The notes beneath the pieces are model-generated. The model ran no database searches, was not told the origin of the DNA, and worked only from the letters and a program-made list of their open reading frames with translations. A program made the translations under genes and the position numbers. A DNA stretch of 6,967 nt from Deltaproteobacteria bacterium (GTDB lineage Bacteria > Desulfobacterota > Desulfuromonadia > Desulfuromonadales > BM103): the NCBI GenBank assembly GCA_006226895.1, contig SBFN01000234.1:1-6967 (forward strand), given 5' to 3'. Shown piece by piece: positions 1 through 5,737 of the stretch. The first letter of the stretch is position 1. The number at the start of each line of letters is the position of its first letter.

Positions 1-78
1 GTACCACGCCATCTCCTGCCATCCCCCCCGGTACGGCGAGGCTTTCGTTTCGACTGGCAAAAGGTCGAAAATGACTGA
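1..78 (+). CDS. 3' end of an unidentified upstream gene (partial, frame uncertain)
   Basis: The 70 bases before truD contain no promoter or terminator, and two frames stay open into the truD start. One ends with TGA at 76-78, giving a C-terminus with GFRFDWQKVEND and an 8-base overlap with truD. The other ends with TGA at 72-74, giving the classic ATGA overlap and a C-terminus with PPGTARLSFRLAKGRK. Either would make truD the distal gene of a translationally coupled operon. Only about 25 residues are visible and I recognise no family in either frame. The coordinates given follow the first option, and the second is equally possible. Confidence 0.3.
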   Translation, partial: VPRHLLPSPPVRRGFRFDWQKVEND

Positions 79-1261
79 GTATCTTACCTCTCAACTGCCA
101 GGAACAGGAGGGATCATCCGCCAACAGCCTGAAGATTTCCAGGTTGTAGAGATCCCCCTTTACGAACCCTGTGGAGAAGGCGATCATCTTTTCATCAGTG
201 TCGAGAAGTGCGGATTAACCACCTACGACTTGCTCCGGGAACTGTCGAGCGCCCTTAAGTGCAATGAACGCGATCTCGGCTATGCCGGGCTCAAAGATGC
301 CAGGGCGATTACCCGGCAAATGATCTCCGTACCATTCCGCAAACCGGAAGACGTCAAAGAACTGGAGATTCCGGGCGTAACGATCCTCTCAGCGCGCCTG
401 CATGGCAATAAGCTGCGTCCCGGCCATCTGGCGGGCAATCGCTTCCAGATCCGCATTCACCAACCCGACCGGGAAGGTCTGTCACGCGCGGAGACGATCC
501 TTGGCGTCCTGCAGGATATAGGTGTCCCCAATCGTTTTGGGGAACAACGCTATGGCGCTCTTGGCAACTCCCACCGTATCGGCAGGGCCATCCTGCGCAA
601 CGACTTTAAAGCCGCTGTTCAAGAAATCATCGGCGACCCGCAAGAGATTAACCATGAGGGCTGGAAGCAAGCGGCTGAGGCCTTTCACGCAGGTGACCTG
701 AAGACGGCCCTGGAGAAGTTACCTCGCCATTGCAGACCGGAGCGCCGGCTGCTCGAGATGGCCCAGGAAGGCAAGAGCGCTCGCAAGGCGGTCCTTGCTA
801 TGCCAAGAAAGCTGCTCCGGCTCTACCTTTCTGCCTACCAATCATGCCTCTTTGATCGCTTGGTCGACATGCGCATGGCCTCCCTGGAGCGCATCTGGCC
901 CGGAGATCTGGCCTACAAGCATGTTAACGGCGCCTGTTTTCTGGTCACCGACCCTGAGGTGGAGCAGCCGCGCGCTGACAGCTTCGAGATCAGCCCCACA
1001 GCCCCCCTCTTCGGCTACAAGAGCAAGCTTGCCAAAGGCCAGGCCGGCCTTCTGGAACAAGGCCTGCTCGACAAAGAGCAGCTCAACCTCGAGGCATTCC
1101 GTCTCTCGGGGGGGCTGGCAATGGAAGGGGAGCGGCGCCCGTTGCGGGTCCCGATTCAGGCTCCGGAATGTGTTCGGGAAAAAGACTCGCTGCTGGTTAC
1201 CTTTTCGTTGCCGAAAGGCAGCTTCGCGACGACCGTCCTCAGCGAGATTATGAAAACATGA
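71..1261 (+). CDS. truD: tRNA pseudouridine(13) synthase TruD
   Basis: TruD isomerises uridine 13 of certain tRNAs to pseudouridine in the cytoplasm. The 396-residue length is somewhat above the roughly 350 residues of E. coli TruD. The signature GYAGLKDA at residues 70-77 carries the catalytic aspartate (D76). Further family blocks are NKLRPGHLAGNRF (113-125), PNRFGEQRYG (153-162), the LSAYQS core helix (253-258), PLFGYKSKLAKG (312-323) and the typical C-terminal LPKGSFATTVLSEI (380-393). The middle, about residues 163-250, is the family-specific insert domain and is the least conserved part. The ATG at 71 has AAAGG about 6 bases upstream and overlaps the stop of the preceding frame, so translation is probably coupled. 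No convincing terminator follows it. The call is certain at family level. Confidence 0.97.
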   Translation: MTEYLTSQLPGTGGIIRQQPEDFQVVEIPLYEPCGEGDHLFISVEKCGLTTYDLLRELSSALKCNERDLGYAGLKDARAITRQMISVPFRKPEDVKELEIPGVTILSARLHGNKLRPGHLAGNRFQIRIHQPDREGLSRAETILGVLQDIGVPNRFGEQRYGALGNSHRIGRAILRNDFKAAVQEIIGDPQEINHEGWKQAAEAFHAGDLKTALEKLPRHCRPERRLLEMAQEGKSARKAVLAMPRKLLRLYLSAYQSCLFDRLVDMRMASLERIWPGDLAYKHVNGACFLVTDPEVEQPRADSFEISPTAPLFGYKSKLAKGQAGLLEQGLLDKEQLNLEAFRLSGGLAMEGERRPLRVPIQAPECVREKDSLLVTFSLPKGSFATTVLSEIMKT

Positions 1262-1275
1262 GATTTTGCCTTGAA

Positions 1276-1292
1276 TTGGCAAACCCTTTGCA
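1276..1292 (+). promoter_or_regulatory. Sigma-54 (-24/-12) promoter of the symporter operon
   Basis: The sequence TTGGCAAACCCTTTGCA matches the RpoN consensus TTGGCAC-N5-TTGCA/T. The invariant GG (1278-1279) and GC (1290-1291) are exactly 10 bases apart, and the flanking TT and TTTGCA are also right. Only the weakly conserved CG after TTGGCA differs. Transcription would begin near 1303, about 69 bases before the first symporter-operon start codon. RpoN promoters need an activator bound upstream, which here would lie inside truD; I could not identify that site. Confidence 0.65.
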
Positions 1293-1357
1293 TTAAAAAC
1301 AACTTAAACAACACTTCGATTTTTCGTTGCAGTTGCTCATTTGCCGCTTAATTCGTA

Positions 1358-1363
1358 GAGGAG
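1358..1363 (+). promoter_or_regulatory. Ribosome binding site that fixes the start of the small subunit gene
   Basis: GAGGAG lies 8 bases before the ATG at 1372. The frame is open further upstream to a TTG at 1327, but that codon has no Shine-Dalgarno sequence and would add 15 residues unlike the family. This site therefore supports the start at 1372. Confidence 0.8.
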
Positions 1364-1371
1364 CCCAAGGC

Positions 1372-1701
1372 ATGTCGCAAACGAACGAGCAGGAGCCCCC
1401 CAGCAGGGACGATCTCCGCATTAACTTTTTCAGACCTCGAGCCGGCTTCATGCGTAAAGAGGTCACGATTATCTGGATCACCCTGGCCGCCTGGGCCATT
1501 ATGACCTTCGGCATGCCGATTCACCTGGCGCTCACTCACAGTGACCCAACCCGCACCCTTGCCGAGGTCCCCTACATCTTCGGCATCCCTGCCTATTTCT
1601 GGTTCAGCGGTCAATTTCTGATCCTCTGGTTTATCTTTCTCTGTTTTATCTTCAATGTTCTGATTGACTGGCTGAGCTCAAGCTACCGAAGACGGCGTTA
1701 G
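1372..1701 (+). CDS. DUF4212-type small subunit of a sodium/solute symporter
   Basis: This is a 109-residue membrane protein with a charged, probably cytoplasmic N-terminus (1-30), two hydrophobic segments (about 31-54 and 72-100) and an arginine-rich tail (RRRR at the C-terminus). The second segment, GIPAYFWFSGQFLILWF, resembles the GFPLGFWFAQQ-type block of DUF4212 proteins, the small partners of VC_2705-type sodium symporters. Its stop is only 4-13 bases before the symporter start, so the two genes form one operon and probably one complex. The N-terminal 25-30 residues are longer than I would expect for the family. The role of such small subunits is not well defined; stabilising or regulating the permease is an inference. 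The start is set by GAGGAG 8 bases upstream. Confidence 0.8.
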   Translation: MSQTNEQEPPSRDDLRINFFRPRAGFMRKEVTIIWITLAAWAIMTFGMPIHLALTHSDPTRTLAEVPYIFGIPAYFWFSGQFLILWFIFLCFIFNVLIDWLSSSYRRRR

Positions 1702-1714
1702 GGGAATGGCGACT

Positions 1715-3235
1715 ATGGAACAATCGATTAGATATACTCCTTTTTTCCTGCTTTGCGGGGTACTCATCGTTTCTCTTATCGTGGGCCTTTTGAGCCGACG
1801 CAGTGACAGGGGTGGCTACGGCGTGCAGGTGAGATCAATCGGCCATGCCAGCATCGGCGCCGCGATCGCTTCAAACTGGATGAGTGCCGCCTCTTTCCTC
1901 GGCATTGCGGGCGTTTTTTTCCTCAACGGCTATTTTGCCTTCGCCTACATCCTGGGCTGGACTGGCGGCTACGTCCTGCTGCTGGTACTGATGGGCAGCC
2001 AGATTCGTCGTTTCGGCAAATATACTGCACCTGACTTTGTCGAAGCCCGTTATGATTCTTCTGTGGCCCGGGTCTTTTCTGCGGTCATCGCCATCGTCAT
2101 TTCCCTGATTTACTGCGTTGCCCAATACAAGGGCATCGGTATGGTTTTCGCCTGGATGTTCGGCATTGACTATACCCAGGCCCTGGTTTTCGGCACTCTT
2201 ATAACCTTTGTTTACCTGGTGGTTGCCGGAGGTTTAAAAGCCGCTCGCAATCCACAGATGCACTACCTGGTGCTCATCATCTCTTTCGTCGTCCCCCTGA
2301 TGCTGATCGCTAAAAAGCTTGGCTACAACTGGCTGGTGCCACAGTTCAGTTACGGCAGAGCCCTGCGTGATCTGCCTGAACAGGTTTCCAATGCGTACCT
2401 GTTCCCCTGGACCTTCGGATCACCTTACGAATGGATTGCCCTCTGTTTCACACTGATGGTCGGCACTGCCGGGCTACCACATGTCCTGTCACGATTCTAC
2501 ACTGTTCCGAACAACCGGGATGCCCGCTGGGGTGTCGTGTGGGGTCTCTTCTTTATCGGTCTGCTCTACTGGAGTGCACCGGCATTTGGCGCCTTTGCAA
2601 GAACCTGGTTGACCAACTCGGGGACAATTCTGACCCCAGCTGACTCTCAGGCTCTTGCCGACATTATTGTCATTAAGACCGCTGAGTGGGTCGGCCTGAA
2701 TGAAATTTTCGTCAGCGTACTGGCCATCGGGGGCATCCTTGCAGCCATCAGCACCATAACCGGGCTTCTGGTGACCGGCGCCGGCGCAATCTCTTACGAT
2801 ATCTATTATCGACTGATCAACCCCAAAGCCACCGAAAGTCATCTGCTGCTCGTCGCCAAAGGAGCAACCCTGGCTCTGGCACTGCTGGTACTGGTGATTG
2901 CCGTCAACCCTCCCGGCCTGATCGCCCAGATTACCGCCGTAGCTTTTGCCCTGGCCGGGAACACCCTCTTTCCTGTTTTCCTGCTTGGTATCTGGTGGGA
3001 CAGAGCCAACAAGTACGGAGCTATCGCCGGCATGATGGTCGGTACGATTATAACCTTTGCGCCCATTCTGCTTGGCAACTTGATACCGACGCTTCGCACC
3101 ATTCTGCCGCCAACCTCATCGGCCCTCGTTGGCGCACCTGTCGTTATCCTGACAATGATTATCGTCTCACGCCTGACTCCGCCACCCCCTGAACGTTTGA
3201 GACGGTTCCTGGTAGAAAAGGTTCACAGCCCCTAG
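1715..3235 (+). CDS. Sodium:solute symporter, acetate permease (ActP)-like
   Basis: This is an inner-membrane secondary transporter of the SSS family with about 13 hydrophobic helices. Counting from the upstream ATG at 1706 (509 residues), the ActP-like first core helix reads ASNWMSAASFLGIAG (55-69). It is followed by GKYTAPDFVEARY (104-116), the SSS signature GTAGLPHVLSRFYTVP (253-268) and the helix AISTITGLLVTGAGAISYDIY (about 347-367), which matches the sodium-site region of ActP. The likely substrate is acetate or another short monocarboxylate, inferred from similarity. The ATG at 1706 has its AGGGG only 1 base away, whereas the ATG at 1715, three codons in, has it at 10 bases. I therefore prefer 1715, giving 506 residues. 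The gene is co-transcribed with the DUF4212 partner, probably from the sigma-54 promoter. Confidence 0.9.
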   Translation: MEQSIRYTPFFLLCGVLIVSLIVGLLSRRSDRGGYGVQVRSIGHASIGAAIASNWMSAASFLGIAGVFFLNGYFAFAYILGWTGGYVLLLVLMGSQIRRFGKYTAPDFVEARYDSSVARVFSAVIAIVISLIYCVAQYKGIGMVFAWMFGIDYTQALVFGTLITFVYLVVAGGLKAARNPQMHYLVLIISFVVPLMLIAKKLGYNWLVPQFSYGRALRDLPEQVSNAYLFPWTFGSPYEWIALCFTLMVGTAGLPHVLSRFYTVPNNRDARWGVVWGLFFIGLLYWSAPAFGAFARTWLTNSGTILTPADSQALADIIVIKTAEWVGLNEIFVSVLAIGGILAAISTITGLLVTGAGAISYDIYYRLINPKATESHLLLVAKGATLALALLVLVIAVNPPGLIAQITAVAFALAGNTLFPVFLLGIWWDRANKYGAIAGMMVGTIITFAPILLGNLIPTLRTILPPTSSALVGAPVVILTMIIVSRLTPPPPERLRRFLVEKVHSP

Positions 3236-3265
3236 AAGAGCTCCCTGCAACAACATCGTGCAGCA

Positions 3266-3293
3266 TTGACCTCAGCACCAAGCTTGCTGTAAT
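3266..3293 (+). promoter_or_regulatory. Sigma-70-like promoter of the TIM-barrel gene
   Basis: TTGACC (3266-3271) and TGTAAT (3288-3293) are each one base off consensus and are separated by 16 bases. The start point would be near 3300, leaving a leader of about 45 bases. A second, weaker pair is TTGCTG (3284) with TAAAAT (3306-3311). No terminator is visible between the symporter and this promoter, so read-through is possible. Confidence 0.5.
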
Positions 3294-3344
3294 GTGCCGA
3301 AAAACTAAAATGTCGTTTTATTGTGACACCGACGATTCTATAAA

Positions 3345-4166
3345 ATGAAGTTGATCTTATCCGCAGGAAGCCTCTACACTTTACCACCGACCCAGGTCTT
3401 TGAAATGGCCAGGGATGTCGGTTTTGATGGTATGGAAGTCATCGTAAACCACGACTTCTCAGGATCTAAACACCTCGACCACCTGCGTGAACTGCAAAGC
3501 ATTCTTCCCGTCCTTTCCATCCACGCCCCCTTTTTTGAGATCGATGGTTGGGGGAACAAGATTGACCAGTTAAAAATATGTGCGGATCTGGCGTTGAATG
3601 CCGGTGTCCCACTGATCAATTTTCACCCGCCCAACTGGCTGTTTTTCGAATTTAAATTCTGGAGATGGCTGAAAAAGATCAAGGATTTTCAGTCTGAAAT
3701 CGGCCAGGACGGTGTTCTTGTAACCATAGAGAACATGCCCTGTCTGCCACAATTCAAAATCAACCCCTACCTGCTTTCAAAGATAGACAACATGGTCCGT
3801 TTTATGGAAGACAGGAACCTGTACCTGACATTTGACACGGCCCACTGCGGTTCCATGCATACCGATTTTCTCGGTGATTTCCACGAGTTTTATGATTCCG
3901 GCCGTATGCGCAACATACATTTCTCCGACTACGGCAATGGTCGAGAGCACCTTATACCAGGACACGGAGCGCTGCCCTTGACCCGTTTCCTCAATCACTT
4001 GAGAGAAACCCAGTATGATTATGCGCTGGTGCTGGAGCTTTCCCCCCACGAATTCCCGCAAGAACTTGAACTCATCAAAGAAACCCTGATTGAAGTTTTT
4101 GATTACTTGTGCCAGGAAACCAGGCACTCATCCCCCAGAATGGGGAACGCTGCAGGACCAATCTAG
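3345..4166 (+). CDS. Sugar phosphate isomerase/epimerase family protein (xylose isomerase-like TIM barrel)
   Basis: This 273-residue soluble protein has the order of motifs of the AP-endonuclease-2/xylose-isomerase-like barrel. These are strand 1 KLILSAGSLY (2-11), GFDGMEV (26-32), SIHAPF (58-63) and INFHPP (91-96). They continue with VTIENMP (126-132), LTFDTAHCGS (161-170), NIHFSDYGNG (190-199) with PGHGALPL (205-212), and VLELSP (229-234). Likely divalent-metal ligands are E129, D164 and/or H167, H192 and E231, judged by position in the family. The reaction and substrate cannot be read from the sequence; members act as isomerases, epimerases, dehydratases or endonucleases. An aromatic-rich stretch (WLFFEFKFWRWLKK, 98-111) follows strand 3 and could shape a distinct pocket. 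The ATG gives a correct strand 1, although no clear Shine-Dalgarno precedes it. The gene has its own promoter and no enzyme partner nearby. Confidence 0.85.
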   Translation: MKLILSAGSLYTLPPTQVFEMARDVGFDGMEVIVNHDFSGSKHLDHLRELQSILPVLSIHAPFFEIDGWGNKIDQLKICADLALNAGVPLINFHPPNWLFFEFKFWRWLKKIKDFQSEIGQDGVLVTIENMPCLPQFKINPYLLSKIDNMVRFMEDRNLYLTFDTAHCGSMHTDFLGDFHEFYDSGRMRNIHFSDYGNGREHLIPGHGALPLTRFLNHLRETQYDYALVLELSPHEFPQELELIKETLIEVFDYLCQETRHSSPRMGNAAGPI

Positions 4167-4171
4167 ACAAC

Positions 4172-4185
4172 CAGGCTTCCGCCTG
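4172..4185. terminator. Short bidirectional hairpin between convergent genes
   Basis: CAGGC-TTCC-GCCTG forms a perfect 5-bp GC-rich stem with a 4-base loop, in the 28 bases between the convergent stops of the TIM-barrel gene and usp. Neither side has a good U-tract (GTTGT follows on the minus strand), so it would be a weak terminator at best. Confidence 0.35.
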
Positions 4186-4194
4186 CCGTCAAAT

Positions 4195-4647
4195 TTAGCG
4201 AACGATATACACTGAACAGTGTGCGTGAAGTGATATTTTCGTTGAAACACTGCCGAGAAGTGTCCGTTTCATGCGGCCTTTACCGGAGGAACCCACCACA
4301 ATGACATCGCAGTTCTTCTCCTCGGCCAGCATTATCAATTCTTCGGCGGGGTCTCCATACATAACCATCGATTCAAGGTCGACAGCTGCTTCTGCAGCCA
4401 CCTTCTCAACAACATAGAAGAGACGATCGCGCTTTTCCTGCCAGCCGGGCATTTCGGTTGCGGGTTTATCAGGAAAGAAATCCGTAAATGATGGTGTTTT
4501 CATGTTCGGAAGAACCATGACAGCATACAGCTTGCTTTTAATCTTTGCCCCCGAGATCGAAGCCAGCCTTACAGCTTCTTCAGCGGCCTTGTCCGACTGC
4601 GGGGAACCATCGATTGCAACGATAATTTTCTTGCTGAGTTTCAACAT
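4195..4647 (-). CDS. Universal stress protein, UspA family (ATP-binding type)
   Basis: This single-domain cytoplasmic stress protein has 150 residues, typical of the family. Strand 1 with its aspartate is KKIIVAIDGSPQS (6-18, D13). The YGDPAEELIMLAEE block (97-110) follows. The C-terminal nucleotide-binding motif G-2X-G-9X-G(S/T) is exact: G119, G122, then G132-S133. This points to the ATP-binding subtype, and such proteins usually dimerise. The frame is open to a GTG at 4662, but GGGAGG lies 7 bases before the ATG at 4647, and the bases coding the extra residues are the ribosome binding site itself, so 4647 is the start. It is transcribed divergently from iclR and has its own promoter with a CRP/FNR-like palindrome. 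Its physiological trigger is unknown. Confidence 0.93.
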   Translation of the reverse strand: MLKLSKKIIVAIDGSPQSDKAAEEAVRLASISGAKIKSKLYAVMVLPNMKTPSFTDFFPDKPATEMPGWQEKRDRLFYVVEKVAAEAAVDLESMVMYGDPAEELIMLAEEKNCDVIVVGSSGKGRMKRTLLGSVSTKISLHAHCSVYIVR

Positions 4648-4654
4648 GCCGAAA

Positions 4655-4660
4655 CCTCCC
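4655..4660 (-). promoter_or_regulatory. Strong ribosome binding site of usp
   Basis: On the minus strand GGGAGG lies 7 bases before the ATG at 4647. It overlaps the codons of the alternative GTG start at 4662 and so argues against that start. Confidence 0.85.
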
Positions 4661-4677
4661 ACGATTTCATTGAGCTG

Positions 4678-4706
4678 AATTTACCTGTCGGCCTATATTG
4701 TGTCAA
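4678..4706 (-). promoter_or_regulatory. Sigma-70-like promoter of usp
   Basis: Read on the minus strand, a perfect TTGACA (4706-4701) is followed after 17 bases by TAAATT (4683-4678), which matches the -10 consensus at 4 of 6 positions. The predicted start near 4671 leaves a leader of about 24 bases including the strong ribosome binding site. An alternative -10, TATAGG at 4697-4692, is possible. Confidence 0.55.
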
Positions 4707-4714
4707 CTGTCACA
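4699..4714. promoter_or_regulatory. CRP/FNR-family-like operator overlapping the usp -35 box
   Basis: TGTGTCAACTGTCACA agrees with the CRP consensus TGTGA-N6-TCACA at 9 of 10 defined positions. Its centre (4706.5) falls on the -35 box of the minus-strand usp promoter. It also lies about 70 bases upstream of the predicted start of the distal plus-strand promoter. Which CRP/FNR-family protein would bind is not knowable from this window. Confidence 0.45.
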
Positions 4715-4741
4715 CAGATTTGACAAAAAAGACTTATCTGT

Positions 4742-4770
4742 TTGACTTCTATAAAACACTATTTTAAAAT
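4742..4770 (+). promoter_or_regulatory. Distal promoter candidate towards iclR
   Basis: TTGACT (4742-4747) and TAAAAT (4765-4770) are each one base off consensus with the optimal 17-base spacer. The start would be near 4777, giving iclR a leader of about 155 bases that includes a perfect inverted repeat and a possible 19-codon reading frame. AT-rich DNA raises the chance of a coincidental match. Confidence 0.45.
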
Positions 4771-4789
4771 CATTGGAGCAGTAAAAAGC

Positions 4790-4849
4790 ATGGGCCCTAA
4801 ATGGTTTTTTTCTCAACCATTTATCACATTAATTTCCATTCTACCTTGA
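4790..4849 (+). CDS. Possible 19-residue leader peptide upstream of iclR
   Basis: ATG at 4790 opens a frame that ends at TGA 4847-4849, predicting MGPKWFFSQPFITLISILP. GGAG lies 11 bases upstream, which is rather far. The frame sits between the two iclR promoter candidates and spans the inverted repeat at 4798-4823. The hydrophobic composition may simply reflect AT-rich DNA. I know no homologue, and the frame may be chance. Confidence 0.15.
   Translation: MGPKWFFSQPFITLISILP
4798..4823. repeat. Perfect 9-bp inverted repeat, possible operator
   Basis: TAAATGGTT (4798-4806) and AACCATTTA (4815-4823) are exact reverse complements separated by 8 bases, about 60-70 bases upstream of the proximal iclR promoter start. 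The half-site centres are 17 bases apart, compatible with a dimeric regulator. The T-run lies in the loop rather than after the stem, so it is not a terminator. Confidence 0.55.
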
Positions 4850-4874
4850 CAGCTTAAGGCTGTTTCGTTAGAAA
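4846..4874 (+). promoter_or_regulatory. Proximal promoter of iclR
   Basis: A perfect TTGACA (4846-4851) is followed after 17 bases by TAGAAA (4869-4874), 4 of 6 to consensus. Transcription would start near 4881. The ribosome binding site AAGGA (4918-4922) lies 10 bases before the iclR ATG. Confidence 0.55.
4849..4863. promoter_or_regulatory. 15-bp palindrome inside the iclR promoter, candidate autoregulatory operator
   Basis: ACAGC-TTAAG-GCTGT has perfect 5-bp arms. It covers the end of the -35 box and the first part of the spacer of the proximal iclR promoter. Length and placement fit an IclR-family autorepression site, since known IclR operators are short palindromes of about 15 bp. The bases themselves do not match E. 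coli IclR sites. Confidence 0.4.
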
Positions 4875-4932
4875 ATATGTTTGCATAAAATTTGCGTCAT
4901 CTAACTCATTATCAATCAAGGATTTTCAAACA

Positions 4933-5715
4933 ATGGCCAGGAAAGAAAAGTCCGAATATATCATCCAGGCAGTTTCCCATGCCCTGGACTTGCTCGAGCA
5001 GTTTCATGACGAAGTCGATGAGCTTGGCGTTACCGAGCTCAGCAAACGTCTAAAGCTGCATAAAAATAACGTTTTCCGCCTCTTGGCCACACTCGAGTCG
5101 CGCGGTTACATCGAGCAGAACAAGGCGACCGAGAATTACCGCCTCGGGCTCAAGGCTCTGGAACTCGGGCAAACCTTCATCAAGCAGATGGGCCTGCTAC
5201 GTCAGGCTAAACCGATTCTTGAGAAAATGGTGTCCGAATGTAACGAAACCTGTTACGTCGCTATTTTCAAAGAAGGCCATGTCGTCTATCTCGACATGGT
5301 AGAGACAGACATGACGGTTCGCGTCGTCTCCCGTGTCGGATCGCGCCTGCCGGCCTACTGTACCGCAGCAGGCAAAGTCTACCTGTCCCACATGTCCGAT
5401 GATGAGATCAACGAGATCCTGCCAACGGAAGACTTTCAGGTCTATACCGACACAACCATCAAGAGCCGCACGCAGCTCAAAAATGAACTCGTTCAGATTG
5501 CTGAGCAGGGCTATGCTATCGACAACGAAGAACTCGACCTCGGCGTACACTGTGTTGCTGCACCAATTCGAGACTACACCCGGCGGATAGTCGGTTCGAT
5601 CAGCATCTCCGGGCCAAACATGCGCCTCGGTGAAGAACGCATCAAGAAAGAGTTGGTACCACTGGTCCTCGAGGCCTCAGAAGAGCTTTCGACCCGGCTC
5701 GGTTACCACAAGTAA
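4933..5715 (+). CDS. IclR-family transcriptional regulator
   Basis: This 260-residue protein has the usual IclR length and architecture. An N-terminal winged helix-turn-helix spans about residues 9-75. It begins IIQAVSHALDLLEQF, has the helix pair LGVTELSKRLKLHKNNVFRLLATLESRGYI (31-60, recognition helix about 43-54) and the wing ATENYRLG. The C-terminal effector-binding domain spans about 88-258, with PILEKMVSECNETCYVA (94-110), GSRLPAYCTAAGKVYLS (136-152), GYAIDNEELDLGVHCVAAPI (193-212) and GSISISGP (221-228). Family members bind small carboxylates or aromatic compounds as dimers of dimers. The effector and targets here are unknown. Divergent usp, its own promoter (palindrome at 4849-4863), the downstream hydrolase and the symporter operon are possible targets by proximity only. 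A strong terminator follows, so the gene is monocistronic. Confidence 0.95.
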   Translation: MARKEKSEYIIQAVSHALDLLEQFHDEVDELGVTELSKRLKLHKNNVFRLLATLESRGYIEQNKATENYRLGLKALELGQTFIKQMGLLRQAKPILEKMVSECNETCYVAIFKEGHVVYLDMVETDMTVRVVSRVGSRLPAYCTAAGKVYLSHMSDDEINEILPTEDFQVYTDTTIKSRTQLKNELVQIAEQGYAIDNEELDLGVHCVAAPIRDYTRRIVGSISISGPNMRLGEERIKKELVPLVLEASEELSTRLGYHK

Positions 5716-5737
5716 AAGGCTTTCAAAACGCAATACC

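Noticed and set aside
842..1282. Long minus-strand open frame (146 codons) antisense to truD, and a 152-codon plus-strand frame at 795-1253
   Set aside because: Both are shadows of the truD codons, lack ribosome binding sites and resemble no family.
1265..1291. Hairpins TTTGCC-N7-GGCAAA and GCAAA-CCC-TTTGC after truD as a terminator
   Set aside because: The stems are short, they exclude each other and no U-tract follows. The same bases are better explained by the sigma-54 element.
1202..1330. Ten-base repeat TTTTCGTTGC at 1202-1211 and 1321-1330
   Set aside because: A single low-complexity match, one copy inside truD codons with no symmetrical placement; probably chance.
3245..3263. CTGCA...TGCAG inverted repeat after the symporter gene as terminator
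   Set aside because: Only 5 bp with a 9-base loop and no T-run.
3339..3344. TATAAA directly before the TIM-barrel ATG as a -10 box
   Set aside because: It would start transcription downstream of the ATG, and the first strand KLILSAGSLY shows the ATG at 3345 is needed. The promoter at 3266-3293 fits better.
4719..4725. TTGACA at 4720-4725 as the -35 of another plus-strand promoter
   Set aside because: No -10-like hexamer lies 15-19 bases downstream; the nearest TATAAA is 24 bases away.
5197..5550. Minus-strand 117-codon open frame antisense to iclR
   Set aside because: Shadow frame of iclR with no ribosome binding site or recognisable protein.
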